Below, one piece after another: positions 26,920 to 34,959 of a stretch of DNA of 64,000 nt. Positions within the stretch are counted from its first letter, which is position 1. Every line of letters starts with the position of its first letter. The notes under the pieces are model-generated. The model had not been told where the DNA came from, ran no database searches, and worked only from the letters and a program-made list of their open reading frames with translations. The stretch lies in NCBI RefSeq assembly GCF_003584125.1, contig NZ_QXFL01000002.1, positions 496,001 through 560,000 of the forward strand, read 5' to 3'. The position numbers and the translations under genes are program-made. Source of the DNA: Aurantiacibacter zhengii. GTDB taxonomy: Bacteria > Pseudomonadota > Alphaproteobacteria > Sphingomonadales > Sphingomonadaceae.

Positions 26920-28494
26920 ATGAAAAGCCGCCTTTTCAAGACCGTGCTGAGCGCCGCATGCGCCCTTGCACCGCTGGCCGCCGTGCCGGCAGGGCCCGCA
27001 AACGCCCAGACCGCCGTCCGCCCGGCCCAGGATATCGTACTGTCGATCGGCCGCGGTGAACTGATCACGGTTCCGGGCAATATGGCCGACATCTTCGTAT
27101 CGAACGATGCTGTCGCCGATGTGCAGGTCAAGTCGCAGCGCCAGCTGTATGTCTTCGGCATCTCTGGCGGGGAGACCACGGTCTACGCCAGCAATGCCGC
27201 AGGCGACATCATCTGGTCTGCCAACATCCGCGTCGGCTCCAACATCGACAGCATCGACCAGATGCTCGACCTGGCCATGCCGGAAGCGAACATTCGCGTT
27301 GCCACGATGGGCACCAACACGGTGCTGCTGACCGGCACCGTGGCCGCTCCCGAAGATGCAGCCGAAGCGGAACGGCTGGTAACGGCCTTCACTGGCGGCG
27401 AATCCAACGTGATCTCGCGCCTTCGCATGGCCACGCCGCTGCAGGTCAACCTGCGCGTGCGCTTCGCCGAAGTCAGCCGCTCGCTGACCCGCCAGATCGG
27501 CGCCAACCTGACGACGATCGACGGCACCGGCGGCTTCCTGTTCGGCCTCAACCGTGGCCGCGCGGCTGTCGACACCTTCGCCCCCGGTTCGGGCGTGCTG
27601 GGCATGGGTACGGGGACCACCGTGACGCTGCCTGACGGCACGACCATCGAGGGTTCGAACATCCTGCCCAACTCGCCGCAGACCACGCTTGGCGGCATTG
27701 GCGAGTTCCTGGGCCTGGATATCGCGGGCGCTCTGGATCTTGGCGAGCAGCGCGGCCTGGTAACCACCCTGTCGCAGCCGAACCTCACCGCGCTTTCGGG
27801 GGAGACCGCCGAATTCCTGGCGGGCGGCGAGTTTCCGATCCCGCTGTCGCAGGGTCTTGGCACCACCACGGTGGAATACAAGAACTACGGCGTCAGCCTG
27901 GCCTACACGCCCACCGTTCTGGCCAACGGCCGCATCTCGCTGCGGGTCCGCCCCGAAGTTTCCGAGCTGTCGAGCCAGGGCGCGGTGACGCTCAACGGCT
28001 TCCAGATCCCCGCCCTCACCATCCGCCGCGCGGAAACCTCGGTGGAACTGGGCTCGGGCGAAAGCATCATGATCGCGGGCCTGCTGTCGAACAATGCGCA
28101 GCACACCCTCGATCAGACGCCCGGCGTGGGTGACATTCCGATCCTTGGCAACCTGTTCCGTTCCACCGACTTCCGTCGCGGGGAGACCGAGCTGGTGATC
28201 GTGATCACGCCTTACCTGGTGCAGCCGGTCGACGACCGCGACATCCACCTGCCGACCGATGGCTTCAACGTGCCCACCGCGGCTTCGCAGTTCCTGCTCG
28301 GTCACGAGACGGACGGCGTCAGCGGTGGCCAGCGGCCGATGCCGCAGGCGGCGAACCCGGCCCCGAACGGCCCGAATGTCAGCCTGATCGACCAGAACGG
28401 AACCGCGCTTGCCGGTGGCGAAAGCCCTGAAGGCGCATCCACCCGCACCGCCGCACGGGCCACGCCCGGCTTCAGCATCGCAAACGGAGAGTGA
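26920..28494 (+). CDS. cpaC: Flp pilus secretin CpaC (type II/III secretion secretin family)
   Basis: The start at 26920 (MKSRLFKTV) has GAGAGG upstream and begins a signal peptide (ACALAPLAAVPAGPANAQ); the GTG at 26851 and ATG at 26860 add an unlikely leader. The mature protein has an N-terminal pilus-secretin domain (about 30-105), a BON-like segment (about 110-185), and a C-terminal secretin domain with GVSLAYTPTVLANGRISLRV and the hallmark PGVGDIPILGNLFRS. A Pro/Gly/Asn-rich tail follows. It forms the outer-membrane channel for the pilus. Confidence 0.96.
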   Translation: MKSRLFKTVLSAACALAPLAAVPAGPANAQTAVRPAQDIVLSIGRGELITVPGNMADIFVSNDAVADVQVKSQRQLYVFGISGGETTVYASNAAGDIIWSANIRVGSNIDSIDQMLDLAMPEANIRVATMGTNTVLLTGTVAAPEDAAEAERLVTAFTGGESNVISRLRMATPLQVNLRVRFAEVSRSLTRQIGANLTTIDGTGGFLFGLNRGRAAVDTFAPGSGVLGMGTGTTVTLPDGTTIEGSNILPNSPQTTLGGIGEFLGLDIAGALDLGEQRGLVTTLSQPNLTALSGETAEFLAGGEFPIPLSQGLGTTTVEYKNYGVSLAYTPTVLANGRISLRVRPEVSELSSQGAVTLNGFQIPALTIRRAETSVELGSGESIMIAGLLSNNAQHTLDQTPGVGDIPILGNLFRSTDFRRGETELVIVITPYLVQPVDDRDIHLPTDGFNVPTAASQFLLGHETDGVSGGQRPMPQAANPAPNGPNVSLIDQNGTALAGGESPEGASTRTAARATPGFSIANGE

Positions 28495-28499
28495 TCGCC

Positions 28500-29150
28500 A
28501 TGACCAACAGCTTCAAACGTGCAGCCAGTTCCGTCCTGGCGATCTCGCTCGGCCTCGGCCTTGCCGCCTGCGGCGGCGGGGTGGAGAGCAACAACTACTC
28601 GCTCAACTCCGTCAAGCAGCCGGTCGTCGAACGCAACAATTACGTGCTCGACCTGCAAACCAGCCCCTCTGGCCTCGATGCCATGGAACAGGCCCGCCTG
28701 AACGACTGGTTCGACATGCTCGACCTTGGTTACGGTGACCGCGTGGCCATCGATACCGCCGTCATGAGCCCCGCCGTTCGCGAGGACGTGGCAGAGGCAG
28801 CCGGACGTTACGGCATCCTGGTAGCCGAAGGCGCGCCTGTCACGCAGGGCTATGTCGATCCCGGCAACGTCCGCGTCGTGGTGACCCGCTCCACCGCCTA
28901 TGTTCCGGGCTGCCCGGACTGGTCGGAAGGCTACGGGTTCCACAAGGACAACTACACATCGGACGGCTTCGGCTGCGCGGTCAACGGCAACATCGCCGCC
29001 ATGGTCGCCAATCCGGAGCACCTGCTCGAAGGCGCCGAGGGCACGGGTGAAACCGTGGTGATGAGCTCGAACCGTGCAATCGAAAGCTACCGCGAGCAGG
29101 AGCCGACAGGCGCCGGTGGTCTTCCGCAAGTCGCATCTGATGGGAATTGA
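28500..29150 (+). CDS. cpaD: CpaD family pilus biogenesis lipoprotein
   Basis: 216 residues from the ATG at 28500, with GGAGAG eight bases upstream. Lipobox LAAC with Cys24. The CpaD domain shows the CPDWS and GFGCAVNGNIAAMVANPEHLL segments with conserved cysteines. CpaD is a periplasmic, outer-membrane-anchored partner of CpaC. Position between cpaC and cpaE is normal. Confidence 0.93.
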   Translation: MTNSFKRAASSVLAISLGLGLAACGGGVESNNYSLNSVKQPVVERNNYVLDLQTSPSGLDAMEQARLNDWFDMLDLGYGDRVAIDTAVMSPAVREDVAEAAGRYGILVAEGAPVTQGYVDPGNVRVVVTRSTAYVPGCPDWSEGYGFHKDNYTSDGFGCAVNGNIAAMVANPEHLLEGAEGTGETVVMSSNRAIESYREQEPTGAGGLPQVASDGN

Positions 29151-29153
29151 TCA

Positions 29154-30449
29154 ATGAACTCGCCATTCAAAACCGGTTCGATGGGCAACCGTGAGCCCTT
29201 CTCCGCCTTCATCTGCGACGAAAGCGCGCTCGACGTGCTGCGCCCGGTGGTCATCGAAATGGGCTGGCAGCCCGAGAAGTGCAACAAGGGCGGCCTGCGT
29301 AACGCCATCCAGTCGCTCTCGATCGCCGCAAGCCCGGCGATCCTGATGGTCGACCTGTCGGAAAGCGGCGATCCGCTCAACGACATCAACGCCCTCGCCG
29401 AGGTTTGCGAACCCGGCACGGTGGTGATCGCGGTCGGCCAGGTGAACGACGTACGCCTTTACCGCGACCTGGTGGCAAGCGGCATCCACGACTACCTGCT
29501 GAAGCCGCTTTCCGCCGGCCAGCTGCGCGATGCGCTGACGCAGGCGCAGTCGGTCTTCGCTTCGCCCCGCAATGCGGAAAGCGATGGCGAGCGTGAACAT
29601 GTCGCCACCGCCGTCGTCGGTACGCGCGGCGGCGTCGGTGCCTCCACCCTCGCCACTTCGCTCGCCTGGCTGTTTGCCAGCGAACACCACCGCTCCACCG
29701 CCCTCCTGGACCTCGATGTCCACTTCGGCACCGGTGCGCTGGCGCTGGACCTCGAGCCGGGACGCGGTCTGACCGACGCCATCGAGAACCCGAGCCGCAT
29801 CGACGGCCTGTTCATCGAACGCGCCATGATCCGCGCCAACGATAACCTGGCCATCATGTCTGCCGAGGCGCCGATCAATTCGCCGCTAATGACCGACGGC
29901 ACGGCATTCCTGCAGCTGCAGGAGGAGTTCCGCCAGGCTTTCGACATGACCGTGGTGGATCTGCCGCGCAACATGCTGATCAACTTCCCGCACCTGCTGA
30001 CGGATGTGAACGTGGTGACCCTTGTCACCGAACTCACCCTGGCATCGGCGCGCGACACGATCCGCATCCTGTCGTGGCTGAAGCAGAATGCCCCGGCGTG
30101 CCACCCGTTGATCGTGTGCAACCGCATGCAGCCGGGCACCGCCGAGATCAGCAAGGCCGATTTCGAGGCTTCGATCGAACGCAAGATCAACTTCCAGATC
30201 GCATTCGACCAGAAGGCCGCGACCAATGCCGCCAAGCTTGGCCAGACCTTCATCGAGGCCAACAAGAGCAGCAAGACGGTCGGCCCGATCCGCGAGATCG
30301 CCAAGATGATCGTGGGCGTGGGCGAAGACGACGGCGCAAGCCTGGCCGATGCCGGCAAGAAAAACTCCCTGCTCGGCGGTTTCGACTTCAAGTCCCTGCT
30401 TGGCTCCTCGGCCAAGAAGGACAAGGCGTCCGCCGAACCTGCCGAATAG
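29154..30449 (+). CDS. cpaE: CpaE-family pilus assembly ATPase/localisation protein
   Basis: 431 residues. An N-terminal receiver-like domain (about 15-135, DYLLKPLSAGQLRDAL) precedes a ParA/MinD-like P-loop domain with the deviant Walker A GTRGGVGAST (156-165), which lacks the usual second lysine as is common in CpaE/TadZ. LLDLDVHFG is the Walker A' segment. CpaE localises the pilus machinery at a pole. The C-terminal tail carries Lys/Glu-rich sequence. The next gene, normally cpaF, is missing. Confidence 0.95.
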   Translation: MNSPFKTGSMGNREPFSAFICDESALDVLRPVVIEMGWQPEKCNKGGLRNAIQSLSIAASPAILMVDLSESGDPLNDINALAEVCEPGTVVIAVGQVNDVRLYRDLVASGIHDYLLKPLSAGQLRDALTQAQSVFASPRNAESDGEREHVATAVVGTRGGVGASTLATSLAWLFASEHHRSTALLDLDVHFGTGALALDLEPGRGLTDAIENPSRIDGLFIERAMIRANDNLAIMSAEAPINSPLMTDGTAFLQLQEEFRQAFDMTVVDLPRNMLINFPHLLTDVNVVTLVTELTLASARDTIRILSWLKQNAPACHPLIVCNRMQPGTAEISKADFEASIERKINFQIAFDQKAATNAAKLGQTFIEANKSSKTVGPIREIAKMIVGVGEDDGASLADAGKKNSLLGGFDFKSLLGSSAKKDKASAEPAE

Positions 30450-30461
30450 GCATCGCGATGC

Positions 30462-30488
30462 GCGGGGAGGAGAAACGTCCTCTCCCGC
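30462..30488 (+). other. Strong hairpin in the cpaE-tadB gap
   Basis: GCGGGGAGGA, a GAAACG loop and TCCTCTCCCGC form a long GC-rich stem with one mismatch or bulge. No T-run follows, so it is not a classical terminator; it may be a 3' stabiliser or an attenuator. It occupies the position where cpaF is expected. Confidence 0.6.
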
Positions 30489-30530
30489 CATCCAGACCGC
30501 AACTGACCAACGTGTGAAAGAAGGGTTCCG

Positions 30531-31502
30531 ATGAACATCATCCAGCTTCTGCTTATGGCCGCTGGCTTCATGGCCCTGATGGTAATCGGCTACACGCTGC
30601 TGTCAGGAGCGTCTCCGGCAAAGGAAAGCCAACGCCGGCTCCAGGCTGTCCGCTACCGTCATTCGGAAAGCACCACCGACAAGGTGGAAAGCCAGCTGAA
30701 AAAGGCGATTGCCGCGCGCAAGCCCAAGCAGTTCAGCCGCGCGGGTGCCGACTCGCGCCTCACTGCCCTGCAACTGCGGCTGGACCGCACTGGCATGAAC
30801 TGGTCGCTGTCGCAGTATCTCTATGCCTCGGTCGGTATCGCCGTGGTGTTCACCGCGCTGGTTTACCTGCGCAGCGAGGCGGCCATGCTGTCGCTTGGCG
30901 TGGGTATCCTCGCCGGCGCGGGCCTGCCGCACTTCGTCGTGAGCCGGTTCATCAAGCGGCGCACCGGCCAGTTCAACGCGAAGTTTCCCGACGCCATCGA
31001 ACTGCTGGTCCGCGGCCTGCGCTCCGGCCTGCCCGTCACCGAAACGCTGGGCGTCGTCGCTACCGAGGTGCCGGGACCGGTCGGCTCCGAATTCCGTGCC
31101 GTGGTCGAACGTATCAAGATCGGCCGCACCATGGAGGAATCGCTGCAGGAAACGGCCGACAAGCTGGGCACTGCCGAATTCCAGTTCTTCGTCATCACGC
31201 TGGCCATCCAGCGCGAGACGGGCGGCAACCTGGCGGAAACCCTGTCGAACCTGGCCGACGTGCTGCGCAAGCGCGCACAGATGAAGCTCAAGATCAGGGC
31301 GATGAGCTCTGAATCGAAGGCTTCGGCCTACATCGTGGGCGCCCTGCCCTTCATCGTGTTCGGCATGATCTACTGGATCAACCCCGGATACATCGGCGGC
31401 TTCTTCACCGACGATCGCCTGATCGCAACCGGCCTTGGCGGCCTGGTGTGGATGAGCATCGGCGCCCTTATCATGGCCAAAATGGTCAGCTTCGAAATCT
31501 GA
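30531..31502 (+). CDS. tadB: Flp pilus platform protein TadB (type II secretion F domain)
   Basis: 323 residues. N-terminal membrane helices (about 1-20 and 95-125), the GspF/T2SSF domain (about 155-285; FPDAIELLVRGLRSGLPVTETL and ETGGNLAETLSNLADVLRKR) and C-terminal membrane helices. Inner-membrane platform that normally works with the CpaF ATPase. It precedes tadC by 19 bases. Confidence 0.95.
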   Translation: MNIIQLLLMAAGFMALMVIGYTLLSGASPAKESQRRLQAVRYRHSESTTDKVESQLKKAIAARKPKQFSRAGADSRLTALQLRLDRTGMNWSLSQYLYASVGIAVVFTALVYLRSEAAMLSLGVGILAGAGLPHFVVSRFIKRRTGQFNAKFPDAIELLVRGLRSGLPVTETLGVVATEVPGPVGSEFRAVVERIKIGRTMEESLQETADKLGTAEFQFFVITLAIQRETGGNLAETLSNLADVLRKRAQMKLKIRAMSSESKASAYIVGALPFIVFGMIYWINPGYIGGFFTDDRLIATGLGGLVWMSIGALIMAKMVSFEI

Positions 31503-31521
31503 TCGGGAGGAAACAGGAACC

Positions 31522-32526
31522 ATGCTGACACTTGCTCCCGCATCCGGCCCCACGCTGCTTGGCGTCGACGTTATCCTCGTCGGCTCCATCCTGGCCGGGA
31601 TAGCCGCTCTCGCCATGGTCATGGCGATCTATGCCGCGGTTACCGTAAAGGACCCCATGGCCAAGCGCGTCAAGGCGCTGAACGATCGCCGTGCCGAACT
31701 GAAAACCGGCATGCTGACGCAGACGACCAAGAAGCGCCAGAGCCTGACGCGCCGGACCGACACGACCGACAAGATGAAGGACACCCTGCAGGGCATGAAA
31801 GTGCTGCAGGAAAGCCAGGTCAAGATGATCCAGCAGAAGCTGGCGCAGGCGGGTTACCGCAACAAGGAACTGGCGATCGCGATCATCTTTGCTCGCATGG
31901 TGCTGCCGGTCGTGCTGGGCCTGATCGGCGTGGTGATCTTCTACTGGACCGAAACGTTCCCCGAATGGGGCAGCATGAAGCGGTTCATGGGCTTCGCCGG
32001 CCTGGTTATCCTGGGTTACAAGGGTCCGGAAATCTTCCTCGCCAATACCTCGTCAAAGCGTACCGCCGCGATCCAGAAGGGCCTTCCCGACGCGCTGGAC
32101 CTGCTGGTGATCTGCGCCGAAGCCGGTCTGACCGTGGATGCCGCCTTCAACCGCGTCGCCCGCGAACTGGGCCGTGCCTATCCCGAGCTGGGCGAGGAAT
32201 TTGCCCTGACCGCGATCGAACTGTCGTTCCTTACAGAGCGGCGCCAGGCATTCGAGAATCTCGCCTACCGGGTGAACCTGGAGGCTGTGCGCGGCGTGGT
32301 GACCACCATGGTGCAGACCGAACGCTACGGCACGCCGCTGGCCTCGGCGCTGCGCGTCCTTTCCGCCGAATTCCGCAACGAGCGGATGATGCGCGCAGAG
32401 GAAAAGGCCGCGCGCCTGCCCGCCATCATGACGGTGCCGCTGATCCTGTTCATCCTGCCGGTGCTGTTCATCGTGATCCTTGGCCCGGCTGCCTGTTCCA
32501 TCTCGGACGCTTTCTCCCACGATTAG
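31522..32526 (+). CDS. tadC: Flp pilus platform protein TadC (type II secretion F domain)
   Basis: 334 residues. N-terminal hydrophobic region (about 15-40), a T2SSF domain in about 170-300 (LPDALDLLVICAEAGLTVDAAF and ERYGTPLASALRVLSAEFR), and a C-terminal membrane segment ending in ILPVLFIVILGPA. It is the second platform subunit, paired with TadB. A strong terminator ends the cluster; no tadD/E/F/G genes follow. Confidence 0.95.
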   Translation: MLTLAPASGPTLLGVDVILVGSILAGIAALAMVMAIYAAVTVKDPMAKRVKALNDRRAELKTGMLTQTTKKRQSLTRRTDTTDKMKDTLQGMKVLQESQVKMIQQKLAQAGYRNKELAIAIIFARMVLPVVLGLIGVVIFYWTETFPEWGSMKRFMGFAGLVILGYKGPEIFLANTSSKRTAAIQKGLPDALDLLVICAEAGLTVDAAFNRVARELGRAYPELGEEFALTAIELSFLTERRQAFENLAYRVNLEAVRGVVTTMVQTERYGTPLASALRVLSAEFRNERMMRAEEKAARLPAIMTVPLILFILPVLFIVILGPAACSISDAFSHD

Positions 32527-32549
32527 GGAGATGCCGGGATCGCCAAAAG

Positions 32550-32586
32550 AAAAGGCCCCGCCGGACAATCCGGCGGGGCCTTTTTC
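32550..32586. terminator. Terminator at the end of the tad cluster, probably bidirectional
   Basis: AAAAGGCCCCGCCGG/CCGGCGGGGCCTTTTT stem with a four-base ACAA-type loop, flanked by A and T runs. It also lies downstream of the convergent marR-type gene. Confidence 0.9.
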
Positions 32587-32607
32587 TTGCCGCTGAAGGC
32601 TTCGCAA

Positions 32608-33084
32608 TCAGTCTACGCCAAAAGTCCCGCCAAGCTCTTCCGGATCGAGATCCTCCGCCTGCTGGCGCGCACGGTCCAGCAAGGCGCGGAAAAGCCCCAG
32701 TTCCTCCGCAGAGAAACCCGAGAACAGCCGCTTCTCCATTTCACGGGCGAGCGGCATGATCTCCGAATACATCTCGCGTCCGCTATCGGTCAGGTCGAGC
32801 AGGTGCGAACGACCATCCGATTCATTCGGCGTACGTTCGGCAAGGCCGCGTTCTTCGAGCCCCTTGCACGCGCGGTTGACCGCAACCTTGTCCATCAGCG
32901 TGCGGCGGGTAAGATCGCGCTGTGTCAGCGCGCCCACGTCGCCAAGTACCGCCATCACGCGCCATTCCGGAATACTGAGCCCCCAGCGCTGACGATATTC
33001 GACAGCAATGCGGCCGCTGACGGCATTAGACGCCAGCGATAGCTGGTAGGGCAGAAAGTGCGATAGAGAAGTGGTCGGTTGCAT
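32608..33084 (-). CDS. MarR-family transcriptional regulator
   Basis: 158 residues from the ATG at 33084; a TTG two codons upstream is possible. A winged helix-turn-helix spans about 30-125 (QRDLTRRTLMDKVAVNRACKGLEERGLAER, then the wing DGRSHLLDLTDSG). C-terminal helix dimerises. The start codon lies inside a GTTGC-N4-GCAAC dyad, suggesting autoregulation. It follows mtnP by about 47 bases on the same strand. The ligand is unknown. Confidence 0.9.
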   Translation of the reverse strand: MQPTTSLSHFLPYQLSLASNAVSGRIAVEYRQRWGLSIPEWRVMAVLGDVGALTQRDLTRRTLMDKVAVNRACKGLEERGLAERTPNESDGRSHLLDLTDSGREMYSEIMPLAREMEKRLFSGFSAEELGLFRALLDRARQQAEDLDPEELGGTFGVD

Positions 33085-33104
33085 AAGCAACTACCTTGCG
33101 CAAC
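33078..33104 (-). promoter_or_regulatory. Putative MarR operator: inverted GTTGC/GCAAC half-sites over the regulator's start
   Basis: Perfect dyad GTTGC-ATAA-GCAAC at 33078-33091 overlapping the ATG, then the palindrome TTGCGCAA at 33096-33103 and a third GCAAC at 33100-33104. The spacing of the two GCAAC copies is 13 bases. Typical of MarR autoregulatory sites. Confidence 0.5.
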
Positions 33105-33131
33105 TTTGATTCTGTTTGCAAGTTTCGCGCA

Positions 33132-34031
33132 TCAGTCTTTAGCCTTCGGGAAGAAATCGACCAACCGGCGCGCAACCGCATCGAGTTTCAGGGCCGCTTC
33201 AGTGCTCCATTTCTCTCGCGGAGTGATGATGGCCGTGTCCAGAACCGTGTCGATCGGGCTGGCCGTGCGCTCCGGTGGAAGGGCGGCCGCAAGCTCCGTC
33301 AACAGGGCGCGCGCCTTGTCTGCATTTTCACCCATCACCCGCACGATATCCGCGACATCGACATCCTCGGCTGCATCACGCCAGCAATCGTAGTCGGTCA
33401 CCATCCCCACCAGCGCATAGGGCAGTTCTGCCTCGCGGGCGAGACGCGCTTCGGGCATCGCGGTCATGCCGATCACGTCCGCGCCCCACTGGCGATAGAG
33501 ATGGCTTTCGGCGCGGGTAGAAAACTGCGGCCCCTCGATCGCGACATAGGTTCCGCCCCTGTGCACCGTCGCCCCTGCCTTTTCCGCCGCTGCGGCAGCG
33601 AGGTCGGAAAGGCGCGGACAGACCGGGTCTGCCAGCGGAACATGCGCGACGATGCCATCGCCGAAGAAACTGCGCTCGCGCCCTCCCGACCCCCCGACCG
33701 TGCGGTCGATAAGCTGGTCGACTGCGACGAAGCTGCCGGGCGCCATCTCCTCGCGCAGGCTGCCGATAGCCGAAATGGCGAGAACGTCGGTCACGCCCGC
33801 CCTCTTCAGCACATCGATATTGGCGCGAAAGTTGACATGGCTGGGTGACAGCACGTGACCCGCCCCGTGGCGGGCGATGAAAGTGAATTTCACGCCGCCC
33901 AGCGTCCCGGTCGTGATCGGCCCGGACGGCTGTCCGAACGGGCTTTCCACGGCGATTTCCTGCGCATCGTCCAGGGCCCCCGGATCGTAAAGTCCCGATC
34001 CGCCGATGACACCGATATGCCAGCCGCTCAT
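33132..34031 (-). CDS. mtnP: S-methyl-5'-thioadenosine phosphorylase
   Basis: 299 residues from the ATG at 34031 (IGVIGGSGLYDPGAL at 6-20). Cleaves methylthioadenosine to adenine and methylthioribose-1-phosphate in methionine salvage. The phosphate and ribose motifs RHGAGHVLSPSHVNFRANI and MTAMPEARLAREAELPYAL are present, and the TDYDCW motif with two aspartates marks an adenine-specific MTAP rather than a purine-nucleoside phosphorylase. It lies 11 bases after the SDR gene. Confidence 0.93.
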   Translation of the reverse strand: MSGWHIGVIGGSGLYDPGALDDAQEIAVESPFGQPSGPITTGTLGGVKFTFIARHGAGHVLSPSHVNFRANIDVLKRAGVTDVLAISAIGSLREEMAPGSFVAVDQLIDRTVGGSGGRERSFFGDGIVAHVPLADPVCPRLSDLAAAAAEKAGATVHRGGTYVAIEGPQFSTRAESHLYRQWGADVIGMTAMPEARLAREAELPYALVGMVTDYDCWRDAAEDVDVADIVRVMGENADKARALLTELAAALPPERTASPIDTVLDTAIITPREKWSTEAALKLDAVARRLVDFFPKAKD

Positions 34032-34042
34032 CGCCGGGTCCC

Positions 34043-34828
34043 CTACTTGGGCGGCATGCGAATGGCGCCGTCGAGCCTGACGCATTCCGCATTCATGTAT
34101 TCAGCTTCAACCATGAAACACGCGAGATCAGCGTATTCCTCCGGCTGGCCCAGCCGCTTGGGAAACGGCACCGAGGCGGCCAGCGATTCCTGTGCCTTTT
34201 CGGGCAGGCCGGCCATCATCGGCGTCATGAAAATGCCGGGCAGGATGGCATTGACGCGGATACCCTCGTTCATGAGGTCCCGGGCCACCGGCAAGGTCAT
34301 GCCCTTCACCCCCGCCTTTGAGGCGGCGTAAGCAACCTGGCCGATCTGGCCGTCTTCCGCGGCGACAGAGGCCGTGTTTATGATGACGCCGCGCTCTCCG
34401 GAATCGTCGATGGGATCGAGCGCCATCATGCCTGCCGCGGCCTCGGCCATGCAGGCAAAGGTGCCCATGAGATTGACCTGGATGGCCTTGGCGAACTGGT
34501 CGAGTGGCAGCTTGCTGACAGCGCCGGTCTCGCGGTCGCGGCGGGTCAGCTTGCCAACGGTGGCGACCCCGGCGCAATTGACCAGCACACGCTCCTGCCC
34601 GTGGGCCTCGCGTGCCTTGGCAAATCCTGCGGCGACCGACTCTTCATCAGACACATTCACCCTGCAGAACACGCCGCCGATCTGCCTGGCCACGTCTTCG
34701 CCGCGTTCTTCATTCAGATCGAACAGGGCCACCTTCGCACCCTTTGCGGCCAGGGCCCGGGCTGTCGCCTCTCCCAGGCCGGAGGCACCGCCGGTCACGA
34801 CGGCGCTAATTCCCGAATCTATTTTCAT
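34043..34828 (-). CDS. Short-chain dehydrogenase, 3-hydroxyacyl-CoA dehydrogenase type-2-like
   Basis: 261 residues. The NAD-binding TGGASGLG (12-19), the NCAGV segment, and the YAASKAG catalytic Tyr/Lys are all present. The C-terminal half (LPGIFMTPMMAGLP, YMNAECVRLDGAIRMPPK) resembles the HSD17B10/HADH2 group, so 3-hydroxyacyl-CoA oxidation in fatty or branched-chain acid breakdown is likely. First gene of the SDR-mtnP-MarR run on the minus strand. Confidence 0.88.
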   Translation of the reverse strand: MKIDSGISAVVTGGASGLGEATARALAAKGAKVALFDLNEERGEDVARQIGGVFCRVNVSDEESVAAGFAKAREAHGQERVLVNCAGVATVGKLTRRDRETGAVSKLPLDQFAKAIQVNLMGTFACMAEAAAGMMALDPIDDSGERGVIINTASVAAEDGQIGQVAYAASKAGVKGMTLPVARDLMNEGIRVNAILPGIFMTPMMAGLPEKAQESLAASVPFPKRLGQPEEYADLACFMVEAEYMNAECVRLDGAIRMPPK

Positions 34829-34901
34829 ATGATCACCCGTTTCTGCGATGTGCCCACGGTCCTAGGGCGCGTGCCGCACGGGTCAAGCGCACCAATGCAA
34901 A

Positions 34902-34931
34902 GCGGCCCCGCAACCGAAGTTGCGAGGCCGC
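34902..34931 (-). terminator. Hairpin terminator after the TonB-dependent receptor
   Basis: Long GCGGCCTCGCAACTTCGGTTGCGGGGCCGC stem with one mismatch and a tetraloop-like TTCGG region. Followed on the minus strand by TTTGC, a weak T-run, so efficiency is uncertain. Confidence 0.65.
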
Positions 34932-34959
34932 CTTGTTAGCTAGTTCAGTCGAGAACCGA

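Noticed and set aside
32550..32586. Inverted repeat as a mobile-element end
   Set aside because: The stem has flanking A and T runs and lies between convergent genes, so it is a terminator. No transposase or target duplication is near.
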